The position numbers and the translations under genes are program-made. This document shows positions 25,366 to 34,867 of a stretch of 64,000 bases of DNA, one piece after another; position 1 is the stretch's first letter; each line of letters begins with the position of its first letter. This DNA comes from an uncultured Clostridia bacterium (GTDB lineage: Bacteria; Bacillota; Clostridia; Christensenellales; UBA1242), in the NCBI GenBank assembly GCA_947589025.1, contig CANQAY010000004.1, positions 47,928 through 111,927 of the forward strand, in the 5' to 3' direction. The notes under the pieces are model-generated. The model did no database searches and was not told the origin of the DNA. It saw only the letters and a program-made list of their open reading frames with translations.

Positions 25366-26880
25366 ATGAAAAGCCGCTGGTTTAATTATCGTCCATTATG
25401 TTTAGTTTTTTTGTTCCTTTTAATAGGAAGCATTTTTGCTTTTTATGTGGTTTCTAACAGCATAGCTTCAATAATAATTATTGTTATTACGTTCGCCATA
25501 ATTTTGCTAGTGGCAATATTAAAACGCAAAATTAAATATTTTATTATTCCATTAATTTCTTTTGCTTTGGGTGCCGGATGTTACAACTTGGCAGTTTCTA
25601 ACTTTTCTAAAACTATAGAAAAGCAGCCATCGTTAGTTCAAGCCCGAATTTATAGAGTGCAAGAGACTAATGATAATTACACCCGCGTTTATGCAGATAA
25701 CGTTACATTTGATGGGGAGAGTGCGAACTCCAACCTTATTATTTACATTTATGATGACGAAAGTCTTTATAAAAACATTGAAATTGGCAGTGTTATTTCT
25801 TTTGTTCCGCTCAATTTTTATGAAAGCGAGCTGTTTTATTATGAAACGCCTAATGCCGGATATTTTAACGAAAATTTAAAATATACCGCCTCAGTTAATA
25901 TGGAAAGTGTTAATTACATAAAAACTGATAAAACCTTGGCGGAATTAGTTAAGGAAAGAATAAAAGAAAATTTAGCTAACGGGCTTAATAACGAAAATTT
26001 GGAATATTCATATGCATCCTTGTTTGGCGATAAAGATACGCTAAACGATAACTTATATGGCAACTTTAAACTTTCTGGCATTGCGCATTTGTTGGCTGTA
26101 TCTGGCTTGCATGTTGGCATAATTGCCTCAATTTTAACATTTATTTTAAACAAACTTAAAGCCAAACGTGTTGTTAAATTGATAGTGATTTCCGCCTTTT
26201 TGCTAATTTATGCCTATTTATGCAATTTTTCAGTATCCGTCATTCGCGCTTCAATAATGACCATTTTTATGCTGTTAGCGCCACTGTTTTATAGGGAATA
26301 TGACAGCGTTTCCGCAATTTCGTTTGCTGGCATCATTATATTTTTACTTAATCCATTAACAGCTTTTGATGTTAGTTTTCTTTTAAGTTTTAGCTGTGTG
26401 TTGGGCATAATAATGCTTTACAAACCAATTAAATATGCAGTTGCCAAAACCAAAATGCCAACAAAAATTACCGATGCCTTTTCAATAAGTTTAGCAACAA
26501 CCACATCTTTAATTTTTATTATGGCTTACTATTTTAACAACCTTAACATTATTGCTTTGTTGGCAAACATCATTTTAATTCCTATATTTACCTTTGCATT
26601 TATGATAATTTTTGTTCTGGCAATGCTTTCATTAATTTTGCCATTTATAACTTATTTGCTGTTCCCAGTTAATTACATATTAAATTTCATTGCGCTGGTG
26701 GCCAATATTTTAGGCAATTTGCCAATTGCAAACTTCGCCACAATATCAACGCCGTATCTATCCATGTTATTATATTTTATTTTAATATTCCTATTGGGCA
26801 GGTTCTGCACGGCAGATAAAAAATATAAAATTTTATTATCCATTCCAACAGTTGCAATTTTAATTATAAGTTTGCTATAA
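25366..26880 (+). CDS. comEC: ComEC/Rec2-type DNA uptake channel, without beta-lactamase domain
   Basis: Membrane channel for entry of single-stranded DNA in natural transformation. 504 residues: an N-terminal pair of membrane segments, a soluble DUF4131/OB-like region (~80-185), and the Competence domain with the signature 'FKLSGIAHLLAVSGLHVGIIASIL' and about eight membrane segments. The C-terminal metallo-beta-lactamase-like domain of B. subtilis ComEC (776 residues) is missing. Ends two bases before the holA -10 region is complete; the stop codon overlaps that box. Confidence 0.88.
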   Translation: MKSRWFNYRPLCLVFLFLLIGSIFAFYVVSNSIASIIIIVITFAIILLVAILKRKIKYFIIPLISFALGAGCYNLAVSNFSKTIEKQPSLVQARIYRVQETNDNYTRVYADNVTFDGESANSNLIIYIYDDESLYKNIEIGSVISFVPLNFYESELFYYETPNAGYFNENLKYTASVNMESVNYIKTDKTLAELVKERIKENLANGLNNENLEYSYASLFGDKDTLNDNLYGNFKLSGIAHLLAVSGLHVGIIASILTFILNKLKAKRVVKLIVISAFLLIYAYLCNFSVSVIRASIMTIFMLLAPLFYREYDSVSAISFAGIIIFLLNPLTAFDVSFLLSFSCVLGIIMLYKPIKYAVAKTKMPTKITDAFSISLATTTSLIFIMAYYFNNLNIIALLANIILIPIFTFAFMIIFVLAMLSLILPFITYLLFPVNYILNFIALVANILGNLPIANFATISTPYLSMLLYFILIFLLGRFCTADKKYKILLSIPTVAILIISLL

Positions 26881-26881
26881 T
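26852..26881 (+). promoter_or_regulatory. Leaderless promoter of holA
   Basis: TTGCAA (26852-26857), 18-base spacer, TATAAT (26876-26881) preceded by TGC. The -10 box overlaps the comEC stop codon. ATG at 26888 is six bases on. Confidence 0.7.
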
Positions 26882-26887
26882 AATAAT

Positions 26888-27802
26888 ATGAAATTTATTG
26901 AACTTGTGGGCAATTTAAAACAAAACATTCTTCCGCTATATAACATAAAAGGGGAAGATGCATTTTTGGTGCGCCAAGCCATTTTAAATATAAAAAGGAC
27001 AGTGGTAAGCGACATGGAAGAGTTTAACTATTTAAAATTAGAAGCTGACAAAATGAAGCCAACCGAACTTGTTGCTACAATTTCCACATTGCCAATTTCA
27101 AGCGAACATAGGCTTGTTGTGCTGGTTAACCCATCTAACGATGTGGTTAAAACCTTAAATAAATATGATTTTGCCGATAACTCAACTGTTGTTGTAACCG
27201 TTAATGCGTACAAACTAACAAAAGGCGAAACAATTGATTGCTCCAAATTAGATAAAGCGGACATTCAAAAATATGTGTTAAACATGTTAAACAAAAACAA
27301 CCTTTCTATTCAAGAGCAGGCAGTTGACTATTTAATTGAAGCAACAAATGGCAATATGTCTTACATTTCAAGCGAATTAAACAAATTAATAAGCTACGCT
27401 ATAGATAAAGAGGTTATTACAATTGAAATGGTAACAAATCTTGTTGCAAACACAACAGAATATGCCGTTTATCTTTTAACAAACGCAATAGATTTAAAAG
27501 ACTATTCAAAATATCAAGCAATAATAAACGAACTCAGCAAACACAACACGGCAAACGAACTTTTTTCGTATATGGGCAAATATTTTAGGCGTATGCAATA
27601 TATAAGTTTAAATAAAAATGATAATGAGTTAGCAACTATATTGAACATTAAGCCATATGCAATTAAAATGTCTAGGCAGGCTGTTGCAAAAAATGGCATT
27701 AATTATTACATTAACCTTTATCAAAAATATATAGACCTTGATTATAAAATTAAATCGGGCAAAATATCGGCTTTAAACGCATTATACGAACTTGTGTTTT
27801 AA
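26888..27802 (+). CDS. holA: DNA polymerase III delta subunit
   Basis: Clamp-loader subunit that opens the sliding clamp. 304 residues with the DNA_pol3_delta layout: 'FLVRQAILNIKRTV', an AAA+-like domain, then helical domains including 'EATNGNMSYISSELNKLISYA', which matches the conserved 'GNDLRRLENELEKL'-type helix. comEC-holA-rpsT is a familiar Firmicute neighbourhood. No ribosome site; -10 box six bases before the ATG. Confidence 0.9.
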   Translation: MKFIELVGNLKQNILPLYNIKGEDAFLVRQAILNIKRTVVSDMEEFNYLKLEADKMKPTELVATISTLPISSEHRLVVLVNPSNDVVKTLNKYDFADNSTVVVTVNAYKLTKGETIDCSKLDKADIQKYVLNMLNKNNLSIQEQAVDYLIEATNGNMSYISSELNKLISYAIDKEVITIEMVTNLVANTTEYAVYLLTNAIDLKDYSKYQAIINELSKHNTANELFSYMGKYFRRMQYISLNKNDNELATILNIKPYAIKMSRQAVAKNGINYYINLYQKYIDLDYKIKSGKISALNALYELVF

Positions 27803-27807
27803 ACATT

Positions 27808-27835
27808 TTGAAATTTTATAGTTTTTTGCTATAAT
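27808..27835 (+). promoter_or_regulatory. Leaderless promoter of the YgjP-type gene
   Basis: TTGAAA (27808-27813), 16-base spacer, TATAAT (27830-27835) preceded by TGC. Seven bases to ATG 27843. An earlier in-frame ATG at 27834 overlaps the -10 box and cannot be on the transcript. Confidence 0.75.
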
Positions 27836-27842
27836 GATTAAT

Positions 27843-28505
27843 ATGAACGAACTTTTAATTCCAAGCAAAATTGTGCACAGCAAAAGAAAAAGCATTGCTT
27901 TAATTGTGGATAGAGAAGGGCAATTGGTTGTGCGTGCACCTTTACATTGCAAAGATGAGGATATAACAGACTTTATATTAAAAAAGTCTAATTGGATAAT
28001 TACAAAGCGCAGCGAATATCTAAATAGCGCTTTTAAGGTTTTAACCTTTAACAATGGCGAAACTGTTCAAATTTTAGGCAAACCTTACCGCATTTCACTA
28101 TATAATGGCTATAAAGTATATTTAAAAGACGATTGTATCTGTATACCAACTGTTAAGCCAAGTGTTAGATTAAAACAATATTTACGTAATTTAACCAAAA
28201 CAATTATTAACGAAAAAGTTACATTTTATTGCCAAAATTATAACTTAACACATAAACAAATAACCATAACCGGCGCCAAAACGAGATGGGGCTCGTGCGG
28301 ATACAAAAACAGCTTAAACTTTACTTACAAATTGGCAATGTGCCCAGAGGATGTTATTGACTATGTGGTTGTTCACGAACTTTGCCATACAATAGAAAAA
28401 AATCATAGCAGAAAGTTTTGGGCCAGGGTGGCGGATATCCTTCCAAACTATAAGCAACAAGAAAAATGGCTTAAAGATAATAAGCGCATTATTGATGTAA
28501 TATAA
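27843..28505 (+). CDS. YgjP/WLM-like zinc metallopeptidase (DUF45, M48-related)
   Basis: 220 residues. The zinc motif HELCH lies in 'YVVVHELCHTIEKNHSRKFW', giving HExxH and the following NHSxxFW motif typical of YgjP/SprT-like DUF45 proteins; 'TRWGSCGYKNSLNFTYKLA' is the other hallmark. The biological substrate is unknown. It has its own promoter and converges on rpsT. Confidence 0.88.
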   Translation: MNELLIPSKIVHSKRKSIALIVDREGQLVVRAPLHCKDEDITDFILKKSNWIITKRSEYLNSAFKVLTFNNGETVQILGKPYRISLYNGYKVYLKDDCICIPTVKPSVRLKQYLRNLTKTIINEKVTFYCQNYNLTHKQITITGAKTRWGSCGYKNSLNFTYKLAMCPEDVIDYVVVHELCHTIEKNHSRKFWARVADILPNYKQQEKWLKDNKRIIDVI

Positions 28506-28528
28506 AAAAACACCTTAACGGTGTTTTT
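28506..28528. terminator. Bidirectional terminator between the YgjP-type gene and rpsT
   Basis: AAAAACACC (28506-28514), loop TTAAC, GGTGTTTTT (28520-28528). Confidence 0.85.
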
Positions 28529-28784
28529 ATTTTGCGGTGTAAACAGATAATCTAGCTTTCTTTCTATTGGCAGTTGCTTTTTGCAAAATGCCCTTAGATA
28601 CAGCAGAATCTATTAAAGAAAAAGCCTCACTCAAATATTTTTGAGCATTTTCAGCCTCTTTATTATCAACAGCCAACTTATATTTTTTAACTTGAGTTGC
28701 AATCTTAGATTTATAAGATTTATTCTCTAAAGTTTGTCTATTAATAACTTCAATTCTCTTTTTTGCTGATTTGATATTAGCCAT
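28527..28784 (-). CDS. rpsT: 30S ribosomal protein S20
   Basis: 85-residue, lysine-rich helical protein of the small subunit. N-terminus MANIKSAKKRIEVINRQTL and C-terminal 'KGILQKATANRKKARLS' are diagnostic. Start at 28784 follows GGAGG on the minus strand; a longer in-frame start at 28796 lies within that ribosome site. Confidence 0.97.
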   Translation of the reverse strand: MANIKSAKKRIEVINRQTLENKSYKSKIATQVKKYKLAVDNKEAENAQKYLSEAFSLIDSAVSKGILQKATANRKKARLSVYTAK

Positions 28785-28838
28785 ACAAACCTCCAATCTT
28801 TGTTATTATAACAAACATTTTTTTATTTTGCAAGTAGT

Positions 28839-28867
28839 TTAACAAATTTTTTATAAATTCATAAACT
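28839..28867 (+). promoter_or_regulatory. Possible leaderless promoter of murI-glmS
   Basis: TTAACA (28839-28844), 17-base spacer, TAAACT (28862-28867), five bases to the ATG. Both boxes are imperfect. Confidence 0.45.
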
Positions 28868-28872
28868 ATATT

Positions 28873-29541
28873 ATGTTAAAAAAGTTAAGGCCCACCATAG
28901 GCATTATTGATAGCGGCATTGGTGGAATAAGCATTTTAAACGCCTTAAAAGCAAAATTTAAAGGTGGAAATTATATCTATTTTGCGGATAATTTAAACAT
29001 GCCATACGGCAATAAAAGTGCAAAATTTTTAAAAAATAGGGTAAACAACTTAATTAATTATTTAAAAACAAATTATTTAACCGATTATATTTTTATAGCC
29101 TGCAACACGGCATCAAGCGTGCTAAAACTAGCAGATGCCGATGTTATAAAAATGCAATTTGACACAAATTATACATATTTAGTAACCCCACTAACAAAAC
29201 AGACTTTGCAAAACATAAATGTTGTGGCCGACAAAACCCTTGCAAAACTCATTGAAAAACATATATTTAACACAAAGGCTTTAAATAGAATAATTAAATA
29301 TCACGTTAATTTGCACAAACTAAATGCAATGGATTGTTTTGTGCTTGGCTGCACACATTATGAACTTGTTTATGATTTGTTTAAAAAATATTGTCCTAAT
29401 AGCAAAATTATAAAAAATTCCGATTTTATTTTAAAAGATTTTAATATGAATTTTGAAACCAACGAAACATCAATTCTATTTTTACAATCTAAAAGTTCTA
29501 AAAGCTATATTCAAAAATTAAAATCGTTGGTGGAGGATTAA
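28873..29541 (+). CDS. murI: Glutamate racemase
   Basis: Makes D-glutamate for peptidoglycan. 222 residues, shorter than the usual ~260. Motifs: 'IIDSGIGGISIL' (Asp13, Ser14), catalytic Cys77 in 'ACNTASS' and Cys160 in 'GCTHYELV'. Both catalytic cysteines are kept, so it should be active. No ribosome site is visible before the ATG. glmS follows after one base. Confidence 0.92.
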   Translation: MLKKLRPTIGIIDSGIGGISILNALKAKFKGGNYIYFADNLNMPYGNKSAKFLKNRVNNLINYLKTNYLTDYIFIACNTASSVLKLADADVIKMQFDTNYTYLVTPLTKQTLQNINVVADKTLAKLIEKHIFNTKALNRIIKYHVNLHKLNAMDCFVLGCTHYELVYDLFKKYCPNSKIIKNSDFILKDFNMNFETNETSILFLQSKSSKSYIQKLKSLVED

Positions 29542-29542
29542 C

Positions 29543-31213
29543 ATGTGCGGAATATATGGTTATGTTGGCAAATTAGATGCTTATAACGAGGTTTTTAATG
29601 GCCTAAAATTGCTTCAATATAGGGGTTATGATAGTTGCGGAATTGCATATTTAAGCAATAACGAATTGAAAATTGTTAAAACAGTGGGCACAATTGACAA
29701 TTTGCCAAAAATCAAAATAAAGTGTAATTTATCGTTTGGACACACAAGATGGGCTACCAACGGGGCGGTTAATTATGACAACACGCACCCACACATTTCA
29801 TTTGATAAACGCTTTACGGTTGTTCACAACGGAATAATCTACAATGCCAACGAAATAAAACTGGCATTGCAAAATAAGGGGATTAATTTCTATTCAAATA
29901 CGGATACTGAAGTTATTGCCAATTTACTTGCTAGCCTTAACGGAGATGTAGATGAAAGAATTAAAAGCTTGTTTAATCATTTAAAAGGCACTTTTGCTTT
30001 AATAATAGAAAATGAAGGTGCGCTATATTTGGTTAAAAAGTTTAGCCCATTAAACATTTTAAAAGCCGAAGATGGCATCTACATATCAAGTGATGTAAGC
30101 AGTTTAAAAACTGGGCAGCTTTATTCACTTAAGGATTATGATGTAATAAAAATAAAAGACAACCAAATTTTGCCATTATCTGGGGAAATCGCGTTCACTA
30201 AATATAATAATTGCATACAAAATTATTCGCTAAATAATTTCCCTCATTTTATGCTTAAAGAGATATATGAAACTCCAACTGCCATTGAAAACACATATAA
30301 TTATTTAAAAGATATTGATGTTTCCCCTTATTTTAAAAACATTAAAGATATAACATTAATAGGATGTGGAACGGCATATCATTCATGTTTAATAGGCGGA
30401 GAGGTGTTAAAAAAGCTTAACTTTAACATAAAAACAGAACTTGCATCTAATTTTACTTTATTTAAAAAAATAAATAAACATCATTTGCACATCATTGTTA
30501 GCCAAAGTGGGGAAACTGCTGACTGCATAAAAGCGGCAGAAAACATTAAAAAATTTGGCGGCAAAATTTTGGTTATAACCAATGAGGCTAAAAGTAGCAT
30601 TGTAAAATTTGCTAACCACATAATTTTAACCAAAGCACAAAAAGAACTGGCAGTGGCAAGCACAAAAACATATTGTTCTCAAGTTTTTGCTTTTATTTTA
30701 ATTGCCAAAAAATTAAAAAATGCAAATTACACAATTAACATTAAAAAATTTAAAAAAAGTTTAACAAATTACATTAAAAATTCAAACATAATTTCAGCTG
30801 CAAAAATGCTAAGCAAATTAGATAAAACTATTTTAATTGGCAAAGACATTGATTATTTAACCCTGCTTGAAGCTAGCTTGAAAATAAGAGAAATAGACTA
30901 TATTTACACAATTCCAATCTATTCGGGCGAACTAAAACACGGCACACTTTCGCTAATAGATAATCAAAGCATTGTGCTATCTTTAAACACGGATAATGTT
31001 GCCAACAAACTAAGCAATGCAATAAACGAAATAGAATCTCGCGGCGGAAAAGTAATTAAATTTGAACAATTTATGCCAAAAAAATATTATAAAGATTTTA
31101 GCTGCATTTATTCAATAATTCCATTTCAACTTTTTAGTTATTTTATAGCTATTGAAAAAGGCTACAACCCCGATATGCCCAAAAATTTGGCAAAAAGTGT
31201 AACAGTTGAATAA
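29543..31213 (+). CDS. glmS: Glutamine-fructose-6-phosphate aminotransferase (isomerizing)
   Basis: First step of UDP-GlcNAc synthesis. 556 residues (E. coli 609): N-terminal glutaminase domain with nucleophile Cys2 (MCGIYGYVG) and 'GHTRWATNG', then two SIS sugar-isomerase domains ('SQSGETADCIKAAE' is the first phosphosugar site; 'SGELKHGTLSLI' is in the second) and the C-terminal 'NPDMPKNLAKSVTVE'. It directly follows murI, so the 5' UTR lacks room for a glmS ribozyme. Both genes feed peptidoglycan synthesis, with the reversed PBP gene next door. Confidence 0.95.
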   Translation: MCGIYGYVGKLDAYNEVFNGLKLLQYRGYDSCGIAYLSNNELKIVKTVGTIDNLPKIKIKCNLSFGHTRWATNGAVNYDNTHPHISFDKRFTVVHNGIIYNANEIKLALQNKGINFYSNTDTEVIANLLASLNGDVDERIKSLFNHLKGTFALIIENEGALYLVKKFSPLNILKAEDGIYISSDVSSLKTGQLYSLKDYDVIKIKDNQILPLSGEIAFTKYNNCIQNYSLNNFPHFMLKEIYETPTAIENTYNYLKDIDVSPYFKNIKDITLIGCGTAYHSCLIGGEVLKKLNFNIKTELASNFTLFKKINKHHLHIIVSQSGETADCIKAAENIKKFGGKILVITNEAKSSIVKFANHIILTKAQKELAVASTKTYCSQVFAFILIAKKLKNANYTINIKKFKKSLTNYIKNSNIISAAKMLSKLDKTILIGKDIDYLTLLEASLKIREIDYIYTIPIYSGELKHGTLSLIDNQSIVLSLNTDNVANKLSNAINEIESRGGKVIKFEQFMPKKYYKDFSCIYSIIPFQLFSYFIAIEKGYNPDMPKNLAKSVTVE

Positions 31214-33451
31214 TTAAACATACCATTTCTTTTTACTTGTTTTAATTTGATTATTAAGTTTATTTACAATATAATCTTTTGGCCTAATTTTAATTTGTTC
31301 CTCTTTTTCATTATCCGATAACACATAACAAATTTCATTAAAGTTAAATATATTGTTATCAAAATAATCAATATGTCCCAACTTGTTTTTATAGCAATTT
31401 ACAAGCTCTTTTTTGCCGTTAATCAATTTATATAAATTATATTCTTTGTTTGGTAAAGCTAAAAAAGATATGTTTGCGCCATCGTTAGTTATTTCTGCCG
31501 TTAAATTAAATTTGCTAGAATTTGTATTAACTGCTGGTGGGTTAGAAAGTTTAAAATAGTCGTAAGCAATATATCTATCCAAATTTACAGTTGGTGCAAT
31601 AATTTTGTGATTTTGCTCATATTCAATTAAATCATATGGCATTTTCGCAACAGAACTAGGGCAGGCGAAATCTTTTGGCTGTCTATTTTTATAAAGATTA
31701 GCCAATATCTGTTTATTAATTTCGGTTGCCTGTGCTGAACTATAAAAATTGTCTGGCAAAAATTTATTTTTTATGTTTGCAATCCAACAAAAAACAGTGT
31801 GTTCATTAGTATACGCAACATTATATAAATCAGTAGTTTTTCCGCCAACCGATGCCGTGCCGGTTTTGCTGCAAACTGGCAAATTTAAGCTATTAAGCCG
31901 CCTTGCAGTGCCACTAATGGCAGCATCCTTTAGCATGTTGTTAATTAAATAGCAGTCGTCTTCATTAAGCACTCTTTCGCTGTAAGGAGAATACTCATAA
32001 ACAATACTTCCTTTTTCGTCTAAAATTTTGTTAACAAAAGTTACGCCGTTATCTTCGCCCATATTGGCAAGAATTGAATATGCATTAAGCATTTTCATCA
32101 ATGGAATGCCATTTTTAGTTGACCCCAAAGCTAAGCTTAAGTTTAAGTCGCTTTTATCAATAAAAATGCCTAGTTTGTTTAAATATTCCTTGGCAGCATT
32201 TAGGCCGGCAAATTCAAGGGCCTTAACTGCCGGAATGTTGTAAGAATTTTTAATGGCATCACGCGTGGAAACATATCCATGAAACTTGTTATCGGCATTT
32301 GTTGGGGCAAAGCCATTATAATCAATTTTTTCATCCAAAATTTGCGTTGCGGGTGTTAAAATGTTGTTTGCCACATTGGGTAAATAAACTGCCAAAGGCT
32401 TTAAAAGTGAAGCGGATTGCCGCTTTAAGTTATGCAAGTTGTAGTTAGAATTAGCGTAATATGCAACAACTTGCCCACAATTGTTAACAACAACAGAAAG
32501 GCTATCCAAATTTTTATCTCCATCTAAAACTTTGGCATTACAACTAATAACTTGTTGTTGCAAATCATCATCTTTAAAGGTAATTATTTGATACTTTTTG
32601 TTAATTAAGTCGCGTTCGCTTATATTTAAAAGTTTGCATGCTTCATAAATGGCTTCTTCCTCATATGCATGGTCAAATTCATTAAAATTAACAATTTCTA
32701 TGCCCGAATTTATAACCGCGTTGTATTCTTGCGCGTTAATATCCTTAGCTTTAAAAAGTTGCTTTGCCACCAAATTTTTTCTGTTAACTGAATTTTCATA
32801 ATTGGTTATTGGGGAATATGTATAGGGCGATTTTATAATTCCGGCAAGCACGCAAACTTCATTTAAGGTTAAATCTTTTGCCGATTTGTTAAAATAAACC
32901 TTGCTAGCATTTTCAATTCCGTATGCATTAGAGCCAAAATATATAGTGTTTAAATACATCTCTAAAATGTCATCTTTGCTAAACTTTTTTTCCATTTTCA
33001 TTGCCAAAATTATCTCTTTAATTTTTCTTGCATATGTTTTTTCGTTAGTTAAAAGTGCATTTTTAACAAGCTGTTGGCTTATGGTGGAAGCCCCCTGCGA
33101 TTTTGAATTTGTTAATAAATTTACGGCTCCCGCCTTTAAAATTCGTTTTAAATCAAAGCCGTTATGCTTATAAAATCTTTTGTCTTCAACATCCACAAAC
33201 GCTTTTTTAACATAAGTAGGCAAAGTTTCAATTTCAATTATCGATCTATCAGTATTATAAAGTGTGGTTTCGCTCATACTTGCCGAATAAACTTTAATGC
33301 CATTATTCATTTTAGTAAGGCTATCTACATCTAAATCATATTTGTTATATAAAATTGTAAAACCAATGCCAAAAACCAAAAAAGTGCTTGAAATAAGCAA
33401 GCAAAACACCAAAAGCACTTTTTTAAAGGTTTTTTTCTTTTTATTTTTCAT
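31214..33451 (-). CDS. Class A penicillin-binding protein (transglycosylase/transpeptidase)
   Basis: Bifunctional peptidoglycan synthase anchored by one N-terminal membrane segment (~12-35). GT51 domain: catalytic Glu89 in 'VEDKRFYKHNGFD', 'GASTISQQLVKN', 'KIKEIILAMKMEKKFSKDDILEMYLN'. Transpeptidase: Ser348-x-x-Lys351 in 'SASLLKPL', then 'CSKTGTASVG'. 745 residues, with a short C-terminal beta-rich tail. No clear ribosome site; a TACTAT box five bases before the ATG raises the same leaderless question but lacks a good -35. Its stop abuts the glmS stop, tail to tail. Confidence 0.93.
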   Translation of the reverse strand: MKNKKKKTFKKVLLVFCLLISSTFLVFGIGFTILYNKYDLDVDSLTKMNNGIKVYSASMSETTLYNTDRSIIEIETLPTYVKKAFVDVEDKRFYKHNGFDLKRILKAGAVNLLTNSKSQGASTISQQLVKNALLTNEKTYARKIKEIILAMKMEKKFSKDDILEMYLNTIYFGSNAYGIENASKVYFNKSAKDLTLNEVCVLAGIIKSPYTYSPITNYENSVNRKNLVAKQLFKAKDINAQEYNAVINSGIEIVNFNEFDHAYEEEAIYEACKLLNISERDLINKKYQIITFKDDDLQQQVISCNAKVLDGDKNLDSLSVVVNNCGQVVAYYANSNYNLHNLKRQSASLLKPLAVYLPNVANNILTPATQILDEKIDYNGFAPTNADNKFHGYVSTRDAIKNSYNIPAVKALEFAGLNAAKEYLNKLGIFIDKSDLNLSLALGSTKNGIPLMKMLNAYSILANMGEDNGVTFVNKILDEKGSIVYEYSPYSERVLNEDDCYLINNMLKDAAISGTARRLNSLNLPVCSKTGTASVGGKTTDLYNVAYTNEHTVFCWIANIKNKFLPDNFYSSAQATEINKQILANLYKNRQPKDFACPSSVAKMPYDLIEYEQNHKIIAPTVNLDRYIAYDYFKLSNPPAVNTNSSKFNLTAEITNDGANISFLALPNKEYNLYKLINGKKELVNCYKNKLGHIDYFDNNIFNFNEICYVLSDNEKEEQIKIRPKDYIVNKLNNQIKTSKKKWYV

Positions 33452-33505
33452 TGTTTATAGTATGTGCAAATGAAAAAATTTAATTATCAATTTAGCAAAA
33501 TTTAG

Positions 33506-33534
33506 TTGAAAAAAGTAGATTTTTATATTATAAT
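33506..33534 (+). promoter_or_regulatory. Leaderless promoter of miaB-mutS-mutL-miaA
   Basis: TTGAAA (33506-33511), 17-base spacer, TATAAT (33529-33534), seven bases to ATG 33542. Confidence 0.8.
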
Positions 33535-33541
33535 ATAAAAT

Positions 33542-34867
33542 ATGAATAGTTATCAGGGCAAAACTTTTGCCGTTGTCACATATGGTTGTCAAATGAATGT
33601 GCACGAAAGTGAAAAAATTCGTGGCATTTTGTCTTCGCTTGCAATGTTGGAAATTGACGATGTTGAAAAGGCTGATGTTGTTGTTTTTAACACTTGTTGC
33701 ATCCGTGAAGGGGCAGAAGACAGGGCATATAACAATGTGGCAGCATTAAAAAAAAGCAAGGCGGAAAATCCTGCTAAGGTAATTGTTATTTGCGGTTGCA
33801 TGCCTCAACAAAAGCAAGGCAAATATGATTTAGCAACGAAATTGCCTTTTGTGGATATTATTATTGGCACTTATAACATAAATGCTTTGGCGCAATATCT
33901 ATTGTTATACGCAGTTAATAAAAAACGAATTATTGATATTTTAGATAAACCAAATAGCAATTTAGATAGCGAATTTTGCGTAAGAGATGACGCAACAAAC
34001 GCATATGTAAACATTATTTATGGGTGCAACAAATTTTGCACTTATTGCATTGTGCCATATGTTAGGGGCAGGGAAATGAGTAGAACCCCACAAACAATAT
34101 ATAATGAAGTTAAAGATCTGGTGCAAAACAAAGGCTATAAATATATTACATTGCTTGGCCAAAATGTTAACTCTTATGGTAAGGATTTAAAAGAAAAAAC
34201 TTCGTTTAGTGAACTTTTAACCTATCTTTGCACCATTGAAGGGGATTTTAAAATTAAATTTATGACATCTCATCCTATGGATTTAGGTGATGATTTAATA
34301 AAAACGATGAAAAAAGAGCCCAAAATTGCCAAGGCTCTGCATCTTCCAGTGCAATCTGGCAGCAGTGCAATTTTAAAACGCATGAATAGGCATTATGATA
34401 TTAGGCATTATTATAGAATAATAAGAAAATTAAAACACGCCATGCCAAACATCTCCCTTTCTACGGACATTATTGTTGGTTTCCCGGGGGAGACTGAAAA
34501 GGATTTTAATTTAACATTAAAATTATTAAAAAAGGTTAAATATGATCAAGTTTTTGCCTTTATGTATTCTAGGCGCACAGGAACCCCAGCAGCCGAGTTT
34601 GAAGACCAAATTGACGAAAAAGTTAAAAACATTAGGGTAAACAAACTTTTGCGCCTTCAAAAAATTATTCAAAAGGAACAGGTTAAAAAATACTTTAACA
34701 AAACTTACAATTGCCTAATTAAATTTATTAACGGCGTTGCTGTTGGCATAACCGATGGGGGAAAGGAAATTTATATACCAAACTATAAATATGTTAACCA
34801 AAACTATTTTGCCAATGTTAAAATTGAGGGCGTTCGCAACCACAAGTTATCAGGAGTAATCAAATGA
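33542..34867 (+). CDS. miaB: tRNA-2-methylthio-N6-dimethylallyladenosine synthase MiaB
   Basis: Radical-SAM methylthiotransferase acting on i6A37 of tRNAs. 441 residues: N-terminal UPF0004 domain with three cluster cysteines ('YGCQMNVHE', 'NTCCIRE', 'CGCMPQ'), radical-SAM cysteines in 'YGCNKFCTYCIVPYVRGRE', and a C-terminal TRAM domain. miaA, which makes its substrate, is three genes downstream in the same operon. Overlaps mutS by four bases. No Shine-Dalgarno sequence. Confidence 0.96.
   Translation: MNSYQGKTFAVVTYGCQMNVHESEKIRGILSSLAMLEIDDVEKADVVVFNTCCIREGAEDRAYNNVAALKKSKAENPAKVIVICGCMPQQKQGKYDLATKLPFVDIIIGTYNINALAQYLLLYAVNKKRIIDILDKPNSNLDSEFCVRDDATNAYVNIIYGCNKFCTYCIVPYVRGREMSRTPQTIYNEVKDLVQNKGYKYITLLGQNVNSYGKDLKEKTSFSELLTYLCTIEGDFKIKFMTSHPMDLGDDLIKTMKKEPKIAKALHLPVQSGSSAILKRMNRHYDIRHYYRIIRKLKHAMPNISLSTDIIVGFPGETEKDFNLTLKLLKKVKYDQVFAFMYSRRTGTPAAEFEDQIDEKVKNIRVNKLLRLQKIIQKEQVKKYFNKTYNCLIKFINGVAVGITDGGKEIYIPNYKYVNQNYFANVKIEGVRNHKLSGVIK

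Noticed and set aside
27834..27842. First ATG of the YgjP-type gene
   Set aside because: It overlaps the TATAAT box and would not be on the transcript.
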